Positions 54,038-62,699 of a DNA stretch of 64,000 nt are shown here, piece by piece. Origin of the DNA: JADJOY01 sp016713535 [NCBI: Deltaproteobacteria bacterium] (GTDB lineage: Bacteria > JADJOY01). The notes under the pieces were generated by a model. It saw only the letters and a program-made list of their open reading frames with translations. It did not search any database and was not told the DNA's origin. Made by a program: the position numbers and the translations under genes. The first letter of the stretch is position 1, and every line of letters starts with the position of its first letter. The stretch is taken from assembly GCA_016713535.1 (NCBI GenBank), contig JADJOY010000023.1:189284-253283 (forward strand), given 5' to 3'.

Positions 54038-55444
54038 TCAGTCGAAGTAGTCGCCGCTCGCGGCCACTCCCTGGAAGTCCTCGATGCGGCCGAGGACCGT
54101 GTGCGCGGCGCGCTGACCCATGGTCACCGAGTGGTCCATGTTGTTGTAGCGGAAGAGTCCCTGGCGTCCGATCACCAGCAGGTTCTCGTAGCTGCCCAGG
54201 TGCTCTTGCAGCGCCTTCAGGTGCTCGCGGTAGCCGATCTCGTACACCGGGTAACCCTGCGGCTCGCGGTGCACGAAGGTGTCGACCGCGTCCTTCTTCT
54301 TCATGAAGCCCATGTCGGCGAGCTCGGTGATGACGCGCTCGCCGAGCCACTGGTCGTCGGCGCTCCAGATCTCGTCGCCCAGGATGCACGTGATCTCGGC
54401 GCACACCGCCGTGTGCCCCTCGGGTGCGTTGTCGTGGCTGAAGTTCTTGGCCTCGCTGATGCGGTTCAAGAGCCGCGACTTCTCCGGGATGTAGATCCAG
54501 TGATCGTCGGTCAGGCATTCCTTCTTCAGCACCACGTACACGAACACCAGGCTGCGGTGCTGGAGCTTGGCGGCGTGCGCGAGGATCTCCGCCGGCGGCG
54601 CCGGGTCGAGGAGATCGAGCAGCGCCTGCGGCGGGATCGAGCTGATGACGTGCCCGGGCGTGTCGACCTCGCGCAGGTCGCCGTTCTGGTACGCGATCGA
54701 GGTGACGCGCTTGCCGTCGGTCTTCACCTTCTCGAGCCGGACGCCGGTGACGACCTTGCCGCCCGAGCCCTCCACCTGCTCCCGATAGCGCCCGCAGATG
54801 GCGCCCACGCCGCCGTGCTTCGGGTACGAGAACGACGACACGTAGGTGCGCGGCTGCGGTTTCTGCTTGGGCTGTAGCGTTTTCTTGATGACGTCGCCGA
54901 GGCTCAGGAGGCTGATGCGCTGGCTCGCCCAGTCGGACGAGATCTGCTTGCACGGCAGGCCCCACGTCTTCTCCGTGTAGACGTCGAAGAAGATCGTGTA
55001 GAGCGTCTTGCCGAAGCGGTGCGTGACCCAGTCCTCGAACGAGTTGTCGGGCTTGGGGTTGAGCCGCTGCCTCACGCGCGCGGTCACGTAGTCGACGAGG
55101 ATCTTGAGCAAGATCGTGCGCGGGAGCTGCATGAGCACGTTTTCCACCCGGAGCGGGTAGAAGAAGAACCGGTTCATCATCCAGATCCGGCTCTTGCGCT
55201 TGTTCTCGACGAGGTTCTCGCCCATCAGGTCGTGGAAGTGCTGCACCACGCCCGGCTCGCCGTGGAAGCGGTGTGGCCCGAGGTCCACGGTGTAGCCGTT
55301 GCGATGCAGGCTCTTGGCGAGCCCGCCGACCACCGGGTCGCGCTCCAGCACCGTGACGTCCACCGCCGAACGCGCCAGCTCGGCGGCCGAGCTCATCCCG
55401 GCGAGCCCAGCACCGAGCACGGTGACCTTGCGATGATTCGACAT
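54038..55444 (-). CDS. FAD-dependent UGM-like oxidoreductase
   Basis: A 468-residue flavoprotein. The N-terminal dinucleotide motif VTVLGAGLAGMSSAAELA and ERDPVVGGLAKSL give FAD binding. Then PHRFHGEPGVVQHFHDLM, EDWVTHRFGKTLYTIFFDVYTEKTWG, SFSYPKHGGVGAICGRY, and the C-terminal YREHLKALQEHLGSYENLLVIGRQGLFRYNN. This is the amine-oxidase/UDP-galactopyranose mutase-like branch often placed in polysaccharide clusters. It may make a furanose sugar or oxidise a sugar intermediate. It lies next to the Wzc gene. Confidence 0.85.
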   Translation of the reverse strand: MSNHRKVTVLGAGLAGMSSAAELARSAVDVTVLERDPVVGGLAKSLHRNGYTVDLGPHRFHGEPGVVQHFHDLMGENLVENKRKSRIWMMNRFFFYPLRVENVLMQLPRTILLKILVDYVTARVRQRLNPKPDNSFEDWVTHRFGKTLYTIFFDVYTEKTWGLPCKQISSDWASQRISLLSLGDVIKKTLQPKQKPQPRTYVSSFSYPKHGGVGAICGRYREQVEGSGGKVVTGVRLEKVKTDGKRVTSIAYQNGDLREVDTPGHVISSIPPQALLDLLDPAPPAEILAHAAKLQHRSLVFVYVVLKKECLTDDHWIYIPEKSRLLNRISEAKNFSHDNAPEGHTAVCAEITCILGDEIWSADDQWLGERVITELADMGFMKKKDAVDTFVHREPQGYPVYEIGYREHLKALQEHLGSYENLLVIGRQGLFRYNNMDHSVTMGQRAAHTVLGRIEDFQGVAASGDYFD

Positions 55445-55477
55445 CCGTTTTGACCTTCGAAAGACGGCGAACGACGG

Positions 55478-57529
55478 TCAGGCTGCGCGGTTGAGGACGA
55501 TCCGGGCGGCCACGGGCTCGATGCGATCGAGCTCGCGGGCCGCGGTATCGACCTCGGCCTGGGTGGTCCGATCGGCTTCGGCCACCAGCAGAACGAGGTC
55601 CGAGTAGCGCGCCAGCACCTGAGCGAAGGCGGACTGGGTGACCGGCGGGAGGTCGAGCACGATCAGGTCGTGCGTCGAGCCCACCGCCGCGAACGCGGCC
55701 TGGATGCGGTCCGGCCGGATCAACGTATGGGAACCGACGTGCGCGCCCGCGGAGAGGACGCTCGCGCCGGGGATGGGGCTCGGCTGCTCGAGGGACTGGA
55801 GCGACGCGTTGCCGCTCACCCACTCGACCAGCCCGGCCTTCGCGTCGACGCCGAGCTCGCGCGCCAGCACCGGCTCGCCGGGGTGGGCGTCGATCACGAG
55901 CACGCGGCGACCGGCGGCGGCCGCCGCGCGGGTCAAGCCGATCGCCACGGTGGTGGCACCCTCGCCGCCCGCGCAGCCGGTCACGGACACGATCTGGCAG
56001 CCACCGAAGCTCGGCATGCGCCGCGAGCGCTCGAGCTCGACCAGCGCCGCGACGCGCGCGAAGCCCGCCGCGCTGGCGGCGGCGAGGTCGCCGTTGGCCG
56101 CGCCGCCCGGGCGCGTGAGCCCGGGCGCCACCGGCAGGGCCTCGCCGAGCGGGATCGGCGACCGGGCCAGCTCGCGGGCGCCGTGGACCGTCGAGTCGAG
56201 GGCCGCGGACGCGAAGGCGCCAGTGAGGCCGAGCACCAACCCGACCGCGAGGGCGAGCAACGTGTAGAGCTGCGTGTCCGGGAAGCTCGGATCGCGCGGG
56301 ACCTCCGCCGCGTCCACCACGCGCACGTTGTTGCGCTTGATGTTGGAGACGATCCTGGCTTCGATCACCTTCCCCGAGACCTGCTCGAAGAGCTGGCGGC
56401 GGGCGGCGGCCTCGTCCGAGAGCAGGTGCGCCTGGGAGGCGCGCGCGCTCTTCGCGCGGGTGGCCTGGCGCGCCAGCTCGACCTCGGCGGCGATCGCCTG
56501 CTCGCGCTCGAGCGCGGTCTGGTGCTCGATCTCGAGCCCGTCGATGACGCGCTGGACTTCCTCACCGATGCGCTTCTCGAGCTCGTCGAGCTGCGCCTTC
56601 ACCTGCAGCATCCGGGGGTGCCGGTCGCGGTAGCGCTGGGCGAGGTCCGCCTGCTCCGCCTTGAGCTGCAGGTAGGTCTGGCGCAGCTTCGCGACCACCG
56701 GGCTCGCGAGGGCATCGGGCAGGCTCTCCACCCTGGAGGGCTCGGCCGCGTAGCGCTTCGCCTGCTCGGAGCGCTTCTCGACCTGGATCCGGTTCACCTG
56801 CGCCTGGGTCTGCGCGGACTCGAGCTCGGCCAGGTGCCTCATGTCCTCGCCCGCTGGCGCGTCGAGGTTCACGAGCCCGTGCAGCTCCTTGTACTCCTCG
56901 CCCTCGCGCAGGCTCTGGTTCAGGTCCGCGCGCAGCTTGTCGAGCTCGGGGGCGAGATTCGCGACGTCGTCGCGGAACTTGGCTCGGACGTCGTCGAGGT
57001 TGCCGCGCACGTAGTTGTCGACCACCGCGTTCGCGAGGTCGGCCGCGCACTTGGGGTCCTCGTGCTCGACCGCCACCTCGGAGAGCTTGCTGGTGGCGTC
57101 GCCCTTCACCGAGAGCGCGTCGTCGAGAGCGGCGACGGGGTCGGCGCCCGCGAGCTTGCAGCGCTCCCACAGCTCGCTCTGCGTGACGATGTCCTTCAGG
57201 TTCGAGCGGCTCTGAATCAGGTTGCGCTCGGTCGTGTAGAACTGGGCGCGCGAGGAGAGGTCCTGCGTGCCGGCGGTGACGAGCTCGCTGGTGAAGGTGC
57301 CAACGCTGACGTCGGAGGTCTCCATCAGCACCGTCGCCTTGGCCGTGTACTTCTTGGGCGAGACCAGGCAGAAGGTCACCACCAGCGCGGGCACCAGCAG
57401 CGTGAAGCCGGCGATCCACTTCCAGCGCCTCGCCAGCACCGCGAGGTAGTCGGTGAGGTGGACCTCGGGGCCCGGCGCGTGCGCGGCGCCGTTCGCCGCC
57501 GCGTTCGGGGAGTCGCTCGAGAACGCCAT
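55478..57529 (-). CDS. Wzc/Wzz-like polysaccharide co-polymerase with BY-kinase-like domain
   Basis: A 683-residue inner-membrane protein. Helix 1 is near residues 37-53, then a large periplasmic coiled-coil Wzz domain (about 60-430) and helix 2 near VVDAAEVPRDPSFPD (about 435-460). The cytoplasmic part has a Walker-like GCAGGEGATT, VLVIDAHP and DLIVLDLPPV, so a BY-kinase fold is clear, but Walker A is atypical and the C-terminal Tyr cluster is missing. It should control polysaccharide chain length and export with Wza (next gene, one base overlap). Confidence 0.88.
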   Translation of the reverse strand: MAFSSDSPNAAANGAAHAPGPEVHLTDYLAVLARRWKWIAGFTLLVPALVVTFCLVSPKKYTAKATVLMETSDVSVGTFTSELVTAGTQDLSSRAQFYTTERNLIQSRSNLKDIVTQSELWERCKLAGADPVAALDDALSVKGDATSKLSEVAVEHEDPKCAADLANAVVDNYVRGNLDDVRAKFRDDVANLAPELDKLRADLNQSLREGEEYKELHGLVNLDAPAGEDMRHLAELESAQTQAQVNRIQVEKRSEQAKRYAAEPSRVESLPDALASPVVAKLRQTYLQLKAEQADLAQRYRDRHPRMLQVKAQLDELEKRIGEEVQRVIDGLEIEHQTALEREQAIAAEVELARQATRAKSARASQAHLLSDEAAARRQLFEQVSGKVIEARIVSNIKRNNVRVVDAAEVPRDPSFPDTQLYTLLALAVGLVLGLTGAFASAALDSTVHGARELARSPIPLGEALPVAPGLTRPGGAANGDLAAASAAGFARVAALVELERSRRMPSFGGCQIVSVTGCAGGEGATTVAIGLTRAAAAAGRRVLVIDAHPGEPVLARELGVDAKAGLVEWVSGNASLQSLEQPSPIPGASVLSAGAHVGSHTLIRPDRIQAAFAAVGSTHDLIVLDLPPVTQSAFAQVLARYSDLVLLVAEADRTTQAEVDTAARELDRIEPVAARIVLNRAA

Positions 57530-58695
57530 CAGAACAGCCGCTCCGGCACGTTGATGACGTCACCCGACTCGAGCGGGATGTCGAGGTCGATGCGGCCGTC
57601 GTCGATGATCTCGTTCACGTCCACGCGGATGATGCGCTTGCCGGCCGAGTCCGAGCGGATGATCTGGACGTCGCCCTTGTTGGCGAGCGGCGTGAAGCCG
57701 CCGGCGCGGCTCAGCACCTCCATCAGCGTGTTGCGATGGGTGAGCTTGAACGGGCCGGGACGCGGCACCTCGCCGAGGATGTGGACCATGCGGCTGCGGT
57801 ACTCGCGCAGGAACACCGTCACCTGCGGTGCCACGTAGTAGTCGTCGAGCTTCTCGAGCAGCGTGTCGCGGAACTCGTCCACCGAGAGCCCCGCCGCGGT
57901 GAGCGTGCCCGCGAACGGGAAGTCGACGGTGCCGCGCGGCGAGACGCGCATCGTCACGTGCTGGAGCTCGGGCTCGCCGAGCAGCGAGACGTCGAGCAGG
58001 TCCTCGACGCCGATGCGGTACTCCGGATCGAGCAGCTCGTCGCTGGCGGCGTCGGCGGGGTCCCGCGGCTCACCGCCGCCGCGCCGCGGCGGCTCGATCA
58101 CGTAGGGTGCGCGCGCGGACGCCGTGGCTCGGCCGGGCGTCGTGACGGAGGGCGCCGGCGCGCTCGGCGCCGCGGCGACGAGGCTCCCGTCGCGCTCGTC
58201 CGCCGCGAGCTCGGCGCTCGGTGCGGCCGTGGCACGCGACGACACGTAGGTCGGCAGCTCGGCGGTGCTGGTTCGCTCGACGGGCGGAACTTCGAGCACC
58301 GGCACACGGCTCACGTCGCCGTCGGTGGTGGGCGAGGTCTCGGCCGCCTCGGCGTCGGTCTCGGCGAGGCTCGCGACGTGGATCTCGGGCTGCGCGGCCG
58401 GCGCCGGCGCGAGTGGCTCGGAGCGCACCGGCACCGCGGGTGGGATCGCCGCCGCGGTCTCGACCGGCGCCGGCTGGGCCGCCGTGGCGGCGCCGCCCTC
58501 TTCCTCACCGGTGTCGGGCTTGATCGAGATCGTCCAGCGCGAGCTCGGCTCCGACGCCCACGTGTCGCCCCCGCCGTGGCGCGGCGAGCTGGCGGGCGCG
58601 GCGCCCTGCGGCATCAGCTCCAGCGCACATCCGGCGCCCCCCGCCGCGGCGGCGAGCAGCAGTGAGCCGGCGGCGGCACGAACGAGGCGGCGCAT
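57529..58695 (-). CDS. Wza-like outer-membrane polysaccharide export lipoprotein
   Basis: A 388-residue lipoprotein from ATG 58695. Lipobox LLLAAAAGGAGC at residue 23. A long Pro/Ala/Thr-rich spacer (about 25-215) precedes the polysaccharide export domains: YRIGVEDLLDVSLLGEPELQHVTMRVSPRG, a SLBB-like region with VDEFRDTLLEKLDDYYVAPQVTVF, and ILGEVPRPGPFKLTHRNTLMEVLSRAGGF. It forms the outer-membrane channel for the capsule or exopolysaccharide. It shares a base with the Wzc stop. The extra spacer is unusual for Wza. Confidence 0.88.
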   Translation of the reverse strand: MRRLVRAAAGSLLLAAAAGGAGCALELMPQGAAPASSPRHGGGDTWASEPSSRWTISIKPDTGEEEGGAATAAQPAPVETAAAIPPAVPVRSEPLAPAPAAQPEIHVASLAETDAEAAETSPTTDGDVSRVPVLEVPPVERTSTAELPTYVSSRATAAPSAELAADERDGSLVAAAPSAPAPSVTTPGRATASARAPYVIEPPRRGGGEPRDPADAASDELLDPEYRIGVEDLLDVSLLGEPELQHVTMRVSPRGTVDFPFAGTLTAAGLSVDEFRDTLLEKLDDYYVAPQVTVFLREYRSRMVHILGEVPRPGPFKLTHRNTLMEVLSRAGGFTPLANKGDVQIIRSDSAGKRIIRVDVNEIIDDGRIDLDIPLESGDVINVPERLF

Positions 58696-58820
58696 GGAGG
58701 TGCGCGAGGTCAGGGACGTGGGCACAGTTGGAGCCTGGCGCGACGACACGGCGAGTCGGCGATACGGGAGGGAGCGACGGAGGGCACGGCGGGCGAATGG
58801 CTCGGTGTCCGGTCGTTCCC

Positions 58821-59255
58821 TCACTCCTGGACGATCCAGGTCGAGTAACCGAGCGACTGCAGCGTCGCGGCGATCGCGTCCGCGCTGTCGCGGTCCCCGA
58901 ACGGACCGACACGCACCTGGAAATACGTCTTCCCCGAAGCCGGGGCGGTCCGAACGTACGAGGGGAACCCGCGATCGGCGAGGCCCTGCGCGGCGTCGCG
59001 CGCGGCGCGCTCGTTGACGATGCTCGACACCTGCACCGAGAACTTCGCCTCGACGCCCTGCGGAGCCGGGGCGGGCGGCGGCGCCATCGGCTCGACCGGG
59101 GCCGTGGCCGGCGGCGCGGCGGCCTCCATCGGCGCACCCGCCGGAGGGGCACTCGACGCGGGCGTTGCAGCGTCGTCCGAGCCCACGGAGAGCGCGCACC
59201 CGGTGGCCAACGAGAGGGCCAAGGTGCATCCGGCGAAGTAGCGGCGCGGCTTCAC
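58821..59255 (-). CDS. SPOR-domain lipoprotein
   Basis: A 144-residue protein starting at GTG 59253-59255. Lipobox ALSLATGC gives a lipid anchor. A Pro/Ala-rich spacer follows, then a SPOR domain (about 75-144): FSVQVSSIVNERAARDAAQGL, YFQVRVGPFGDRDSADAIAATLQSLGYSTWI. SPOR domains bind denuded peptidoglycan at division sites. It lies between the Wza gene and the kinase gene. The alternative longer start is not supported by a signal peptide. Confidence 0.82.
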   Translation of the reverse strand: MKPRRYFAGCTLALSLATGCALSVGSDDAATPASSAPPAGAPMEAAAPPATAPVEPMAPPPAPAPQGVEAKFSVQVSSIVNERAARDAAQGLADRGFPSYVRTAPASGKTYFQVRVGPFGDRDSADAIAATLQSLGYSTWIVQE

Positions 59256-59319
59256 GTTTTGTGGGGTTCCCGAAAAGGCGGCGGCACTATAGCCCGATCG
59301 AGCGGAGGCTGAAAACACG

Positions 59320-61293
59320 TCACCGCGTCAGGGGGCCGCCGACGCCGGCTCGCGCCAGGCCGAGGTAGCGCTTGGTGTCCTCTCGGGTGGGATCGAGGTC
59401 GAGCGCCATGGTCAGCTCCTCGATCGCCTCGGTGCGGCGGTTGAGCGTCAGCAGCAGCGCACCGAGCTCGTGGTGCGCCGCCGCGTCGGACGGCGCGAAG
59501 CGCGTGGCGTGGCGCAGGGTCGCCTCCGCCTCGGCGTTGCGTCCCGCGTTCACCAGCAGCCGGCCGAGCTCGAGCTGGACAGGCGCATCCGCCGGACGAG
59601 CCACCAGGTAGTCTTGGTAGGAGCGGATCGCGTCGGCCGAGCGGCCCGCGCGCGCGGCGCTGCGGGCGTCGCGCAGAGCACCGTCCGCCTTGTCGATCTC
59701 GTCGAGGAGCTTGGCGGCCTGGATCGCGAACGGGTCGAAGCGCTTGTCCGACGCGGCGAGCTCGAGCACGCGCCGGAAGTACGCCGCCGCGTCACGCGGG
59801 CGGCCGAGGGCGTAGGTGGCTCGGCCGAGGCCCAGCCACGCCTCCGCGTTGCCGGGCATGGCGCGCCGCACCAGCTCGAACTGCTCGGAGGCGTCGGCCC
59901 AGCGCCGGCCCTCGAGGTCGCGCCGCCCCTGGGCGAGCGAGGCGGCGACGTCGATCCGTGCGCCGACGCCGCCGGTCGCGCTCGCGTCGTCCGGCGGCGC
60001 CGGCGGGCCGGTCATGCCGGGCGGACGGGTTCGCACGATCGGCACGGTCGCGCCCGGCGGCGCCTCGGGCGGCGCGGCGGGAGCGTGGTGGATCCTCCAC
60101 TCACGCCACACCAGCGCCCCGAGCGCCGCGACCACCACCAGCGTGGCGAGCGCACCCGCGGCCGAGCGCCGCGAATCACGGTTCACCGAGGAAGCCGGTG
60201 ACCGCGCCGGGCGGGCCCCCGGATCGCGGCGGTCGCGCGCGGCGGCCGCGCGCCGGACCTCGTCCGCCGTGCGCGGCGTGCGCTCGAGGTTCTTGCCGGT
60301 GCGGATGCGCTCGACGCGGTCGAGCGCCGCGTAGAGCTCCGTTCCATTGGCGGGCCGCCAGTTGGGGTCCTTGGAGAGCGCGCCCATCACCAGCCGCTCG
60401 AGCTCGCGGCTCACGATCAGCTCGGGCTTCACGGCGCGCATCGGCCGCGGCCGCTCCTCGATGTGCTTCATGAGCAGCGGGATCACCGAGTCCGAGGTGC
60501 TGTCGAAGGGCCGCACGCCCGTGAGCAGCTCGTACATGACGACGCCGAGGGCATAGATGTCGCTGCGCGCGTCGAGCGGCTTGCCCTGGCACTGCTCGGG
60601 CGACATGTAGAACGGCGTACCGATCAGGACACCGGTGCGGGTCTTGCCGTCGACCGCCTGCGCGCCGCGCAGCTTGGCGATCCCGAAGTCGAGCACCAGC
60701 ACCCAGTCGACGACGCCATTGCGCTCCGGCTCGATCATGATGTTCTCGGGCTTCAGGTCGCGATGGACGAGCCCGGCGCGGTGCGCCGTGCCGACCACGT
60801 CCGCGACCTGCTTCATGATCCGGATCACCCGCGCTTCGGGGAGCGGCCCCTCGCGGCGCAGCACGTCGGCGAGGTTCTCGCCGCGCACCAGCTCCATCAC
60901 CATGTAGAGCGTGCCGTCCTGCATCTGGCCGAAGTCGAGAATCTCGGCGACGTGCGGATGGCGGATGTCTCGGGCCTTGGCGATCTCGTCGCGGAACCGC
61001 GCCACCGCGTTGGGGTCGCTCATGTGCGCGGAGTCGAGGACCTTCACCGCGACCGCGCGCCCACCCTCGAGCTCGTGCGCGCGGTACACGGCGCTCGTGC
61101 CGCCATGGCCGACCTGGCGGTCGAGCCGATAGCGGCCTCCGATCTCGAGGCCCTCGCGAGGATCCGGCAGGCGCAGCGACACCCCGCAGTGCGGGCACAC
61201 CTCGTCGCCCGGCGTGAGCGGGCCGTCGCAGCTCGGGCACGAGCGGCCCGCCGCGTGGATCGAGCGGGCATCGAGGTGGATCGTCGTCGACAT
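59320..61293 (-). CDS. Membrane Ser/Thr kinase with zinc ribbon and TPR tail (second paralogue)
   Basis: A 657-residue protein from ATG 61293. Zinc ribbon CPSC ... CPHC (residues 19-36), kinase domain with GHGGTSAVY, Lys84, HRDLKPEN (Asp179), DFG and MSPEQC, one membrane helix (SAAGALATLVVVAALGALVW, about residue 395), then a periplasmic TPR domain (from about 460). It shares domain order and motifs with the 43784 kinase but not the Thr-Gly linker. Its neighbours are a SPOR lipoprotein and polysaccharide export genes, so envelope control is likely. Confidence 0.9.
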   Translation of the reverse strand: MSTTIHLDARSIHAAGRSCPSCDGPLTPGDEVCPHCGVSLRLPDPREGLEIGGRYRLDRQVGHGGTSAVYRAHELEGGRAVAVKVLDSAHMSDPNAVARFRDEIAKARDIRHPHVAEILDFGQMQDGTLYMVMELVRGENLADVLRREGPLPEARVIRIMKQVADVVGTAHRAGLVHRDLKPENIMIEPERNGVVDWVLVLDFGIAKLRGAQAVDGKTRTGVLIGTPFYMSPEQCQGKPLDARSDIYALGVVMYELLTGVRPFDSTSDSVIPLLMKHIEERPRPMRAVKPELIVSRELERLVMGALSKDPNWRPANGTELYAALDRVERIRTGKNLERTPRTADEVRRAAAARDRRDPGARPARSPASSVNRDSRRSAAGALATLVVVAALGALVWREWRIHHAPAAPPEAPPGATVPIVRTRPPGMTGPPAPPDDASATGGVGARIDVAASLAQGRRDLEGRRWADASEQFELVRRAMPGNAEAWLGLGRATYALGRPRDAAAYFRRVLELAASDKRFDPFAIQAAKLLDEIDKADGALRDARSAARAGRSADAIRSYQDYLVARPADAPVQLELGRLLVNAGRNAEAEATLRHATRFAPSDAAAHHELGALLLTLNRRTEAIEELTMALDLDPTREDTKRYLGLARAGVGGPLTR

Positions 61294-61413
61294 GGCCCGT
61301 GGCCGGCAGTGCCCGGCGCCACGCCGCGAGCGGCGCCCACCGGCTGCCGGGGGATCTTACAGCCTTTTACCGACGCCCGGGGGAGCCTCGAGGGCGGACC
61401 GCGCGCGCCGTCG

Positions 61414-61977
61414 TCAGGCCGACGCGGTCGGCACCGTCTTGCCGCGCTCGAGAAGGCGCGTCACCAGGAAGGCGAGCGCGAGCGCGAACAGCGAGCCCAC
61501 GCTCACGAGCAGCGGACCGAGGGGATCCTGCCACAGGGAAGGCGCCGTACCCTCGCGGAACTGGTGGAGGGTGCCGACGCGGAGCAGCCGCGGCGCACCG
61601 CCCAGCGAGATCGCGGTCTCGATCGCGAGCGCGACCCCGAACAGCACCCAGGCGCGGGTCTCGTGGCCGGCGCGGATGTCCTTGTGGGCGAGCGCGTACC
61701 CGCCCAGGCACGCCGCGACGTAGAGCCACGGCACCAGCCAGCGCAGCGTCGCCGCGCGCGCGGGCGACATCGCCAACCAGTACATCGTGCTCCAGTCGGG
61801 GTAGGCCCAGAAGAGATAGAGCCCGAGCGGCGCGAAGCACGCGATCGCGAAGAACGCGGCGGCGCCGAAGCTCTCGCACAGGACCGGGAGCCGTCGGGCG
61901 CGGATCTGGCGCGCCGCGGCGAGAGCCAGCCCCTGACCGATGGCGATGTTGATGAACGTGTCGATCGGGACGGTCAC
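61414..61977 (-). CDS. Membrane protein of unknown function
   Basis: A 187-residue protein with four or five hydrophobic helices (for example FFAIACFAPLGLYLFWAY, LRWLVPWLYVAACLGGYAL and LLVSVGSLFALALAFLV). The opening MTVPIDTFINIAIGQGLALAAA is notable. No family was recognised. It is separated by 120 bases from the kinase start and is on the same strand. Confidence 0.6.
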   Translation of the reverse strand: MTVPIDTFINIAIGQGLALAAARQIRARRLPVLCESFGAAAFFAIACFAPLGLYLFWAYPDWSTMYWLAMSPARAATLRWLVPWLYVAACLGGYALAHKDIRAGHETRAWVLFGVALAIETAISLGGAPRLLRVGTLHQFREGTAPSLWQDPLGPLLVSVGSLFALALAFLVTRLLERGKTVPTASA

Positions 61978-62095
61978 GGGACGGTCTCCTCGTGGCGACG
62001 GGGCGGTGCGAAGATCGCGGCGATTGCATCATGCTCGCGGGTGGCGGGCAATGGCCGGCGTAGCGCGGGGCGGCGCGGGCGAGGAGGGTCGAGGG

Positions 62096-62611
62096 TTGCG
62101 GCGCGTCTGTGTCTTCTGCGGCTCGAGCCGGGGGCGCTCCCCCGCGTTCGCGGCGGCGGCGGTGAGCCTCGGCGAGGCGCTCGTCGCCGGCGGGCTGGAG
62201 CTGGTCTATGGCGGCGGCAACGTCGGGCTGATGGGTGTCCTGGCCGACGCGGTGCTCGGCGCGGGCGGGCGCGTGATCGGCGTGATCCCGCGCTCGCTCG
62301 TCGAGCGCGAGGTCGCCCACTTCGGGCTGAGCGAGCGCTGCCCGGCAGGATCGGCACCTTCGAGGGCTCTTCCGGACGCTCACCTGGGGCCAGCTTGGCA
62401 TCCACGCCAAGCCGTGCGGGATCCTCGACGTCGAGGCTACTACCGGCCGCTCGTCGCGCTCCTCGACAGCGCCGTCTCCGAACAAAGGCTGCTCCACGCC
62501 GAGCACCGCGACCTGTTGCTCGTCGACACGCAAATGGAGCGGCTGCTGGAGCGGGCTGCGCGCGCACCGCCCGCCCACTGGAGGAAAGTGGCCGGACAGG
62601 GACGGACGTAG
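62096..62611 (+). pseudogene. Broken LOG-family (cytokinin-riboside phosphoribohydrolase-like) gene
   Basis: From TTG 62096 with a GAGGAGG seven bases upstream. RRVCVFCGSSRGRSPAFA and GGLELVYGGGNVGLMG open a LOG protein, but after FGLSE the central part (about 20 residues with the catalytic Arg region, ending in PGGxGTxxE) is deleted down to LPGRIGTFE, and two single-base losses (near 62368 and 62431) shift the frame before YYRPLVALLDSAV. The fold cannot be complete. This is most likely a true pseudogene. Confidence 0.7.
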
Positions 62612-62640
62612 CTGGAGCGCGCCCGCTCCGTCAGACGCCC
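62606..62640 (+). repeat. Degraded copy of the repeat second stem
   Basis: GCTGGAGCGCGCCCGCTCC then GTCAGACGCCC. The stem GCGCCCG / CAGACGC has two mismatches, so this is a decayed member. Confidence 0.5.
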
Positions 62641-62699
62641 CAACCCTCACCGTGAGGTCGGCGACTGAGCCCCAGCGCCGACCCTCCAGCAGCACCGGA

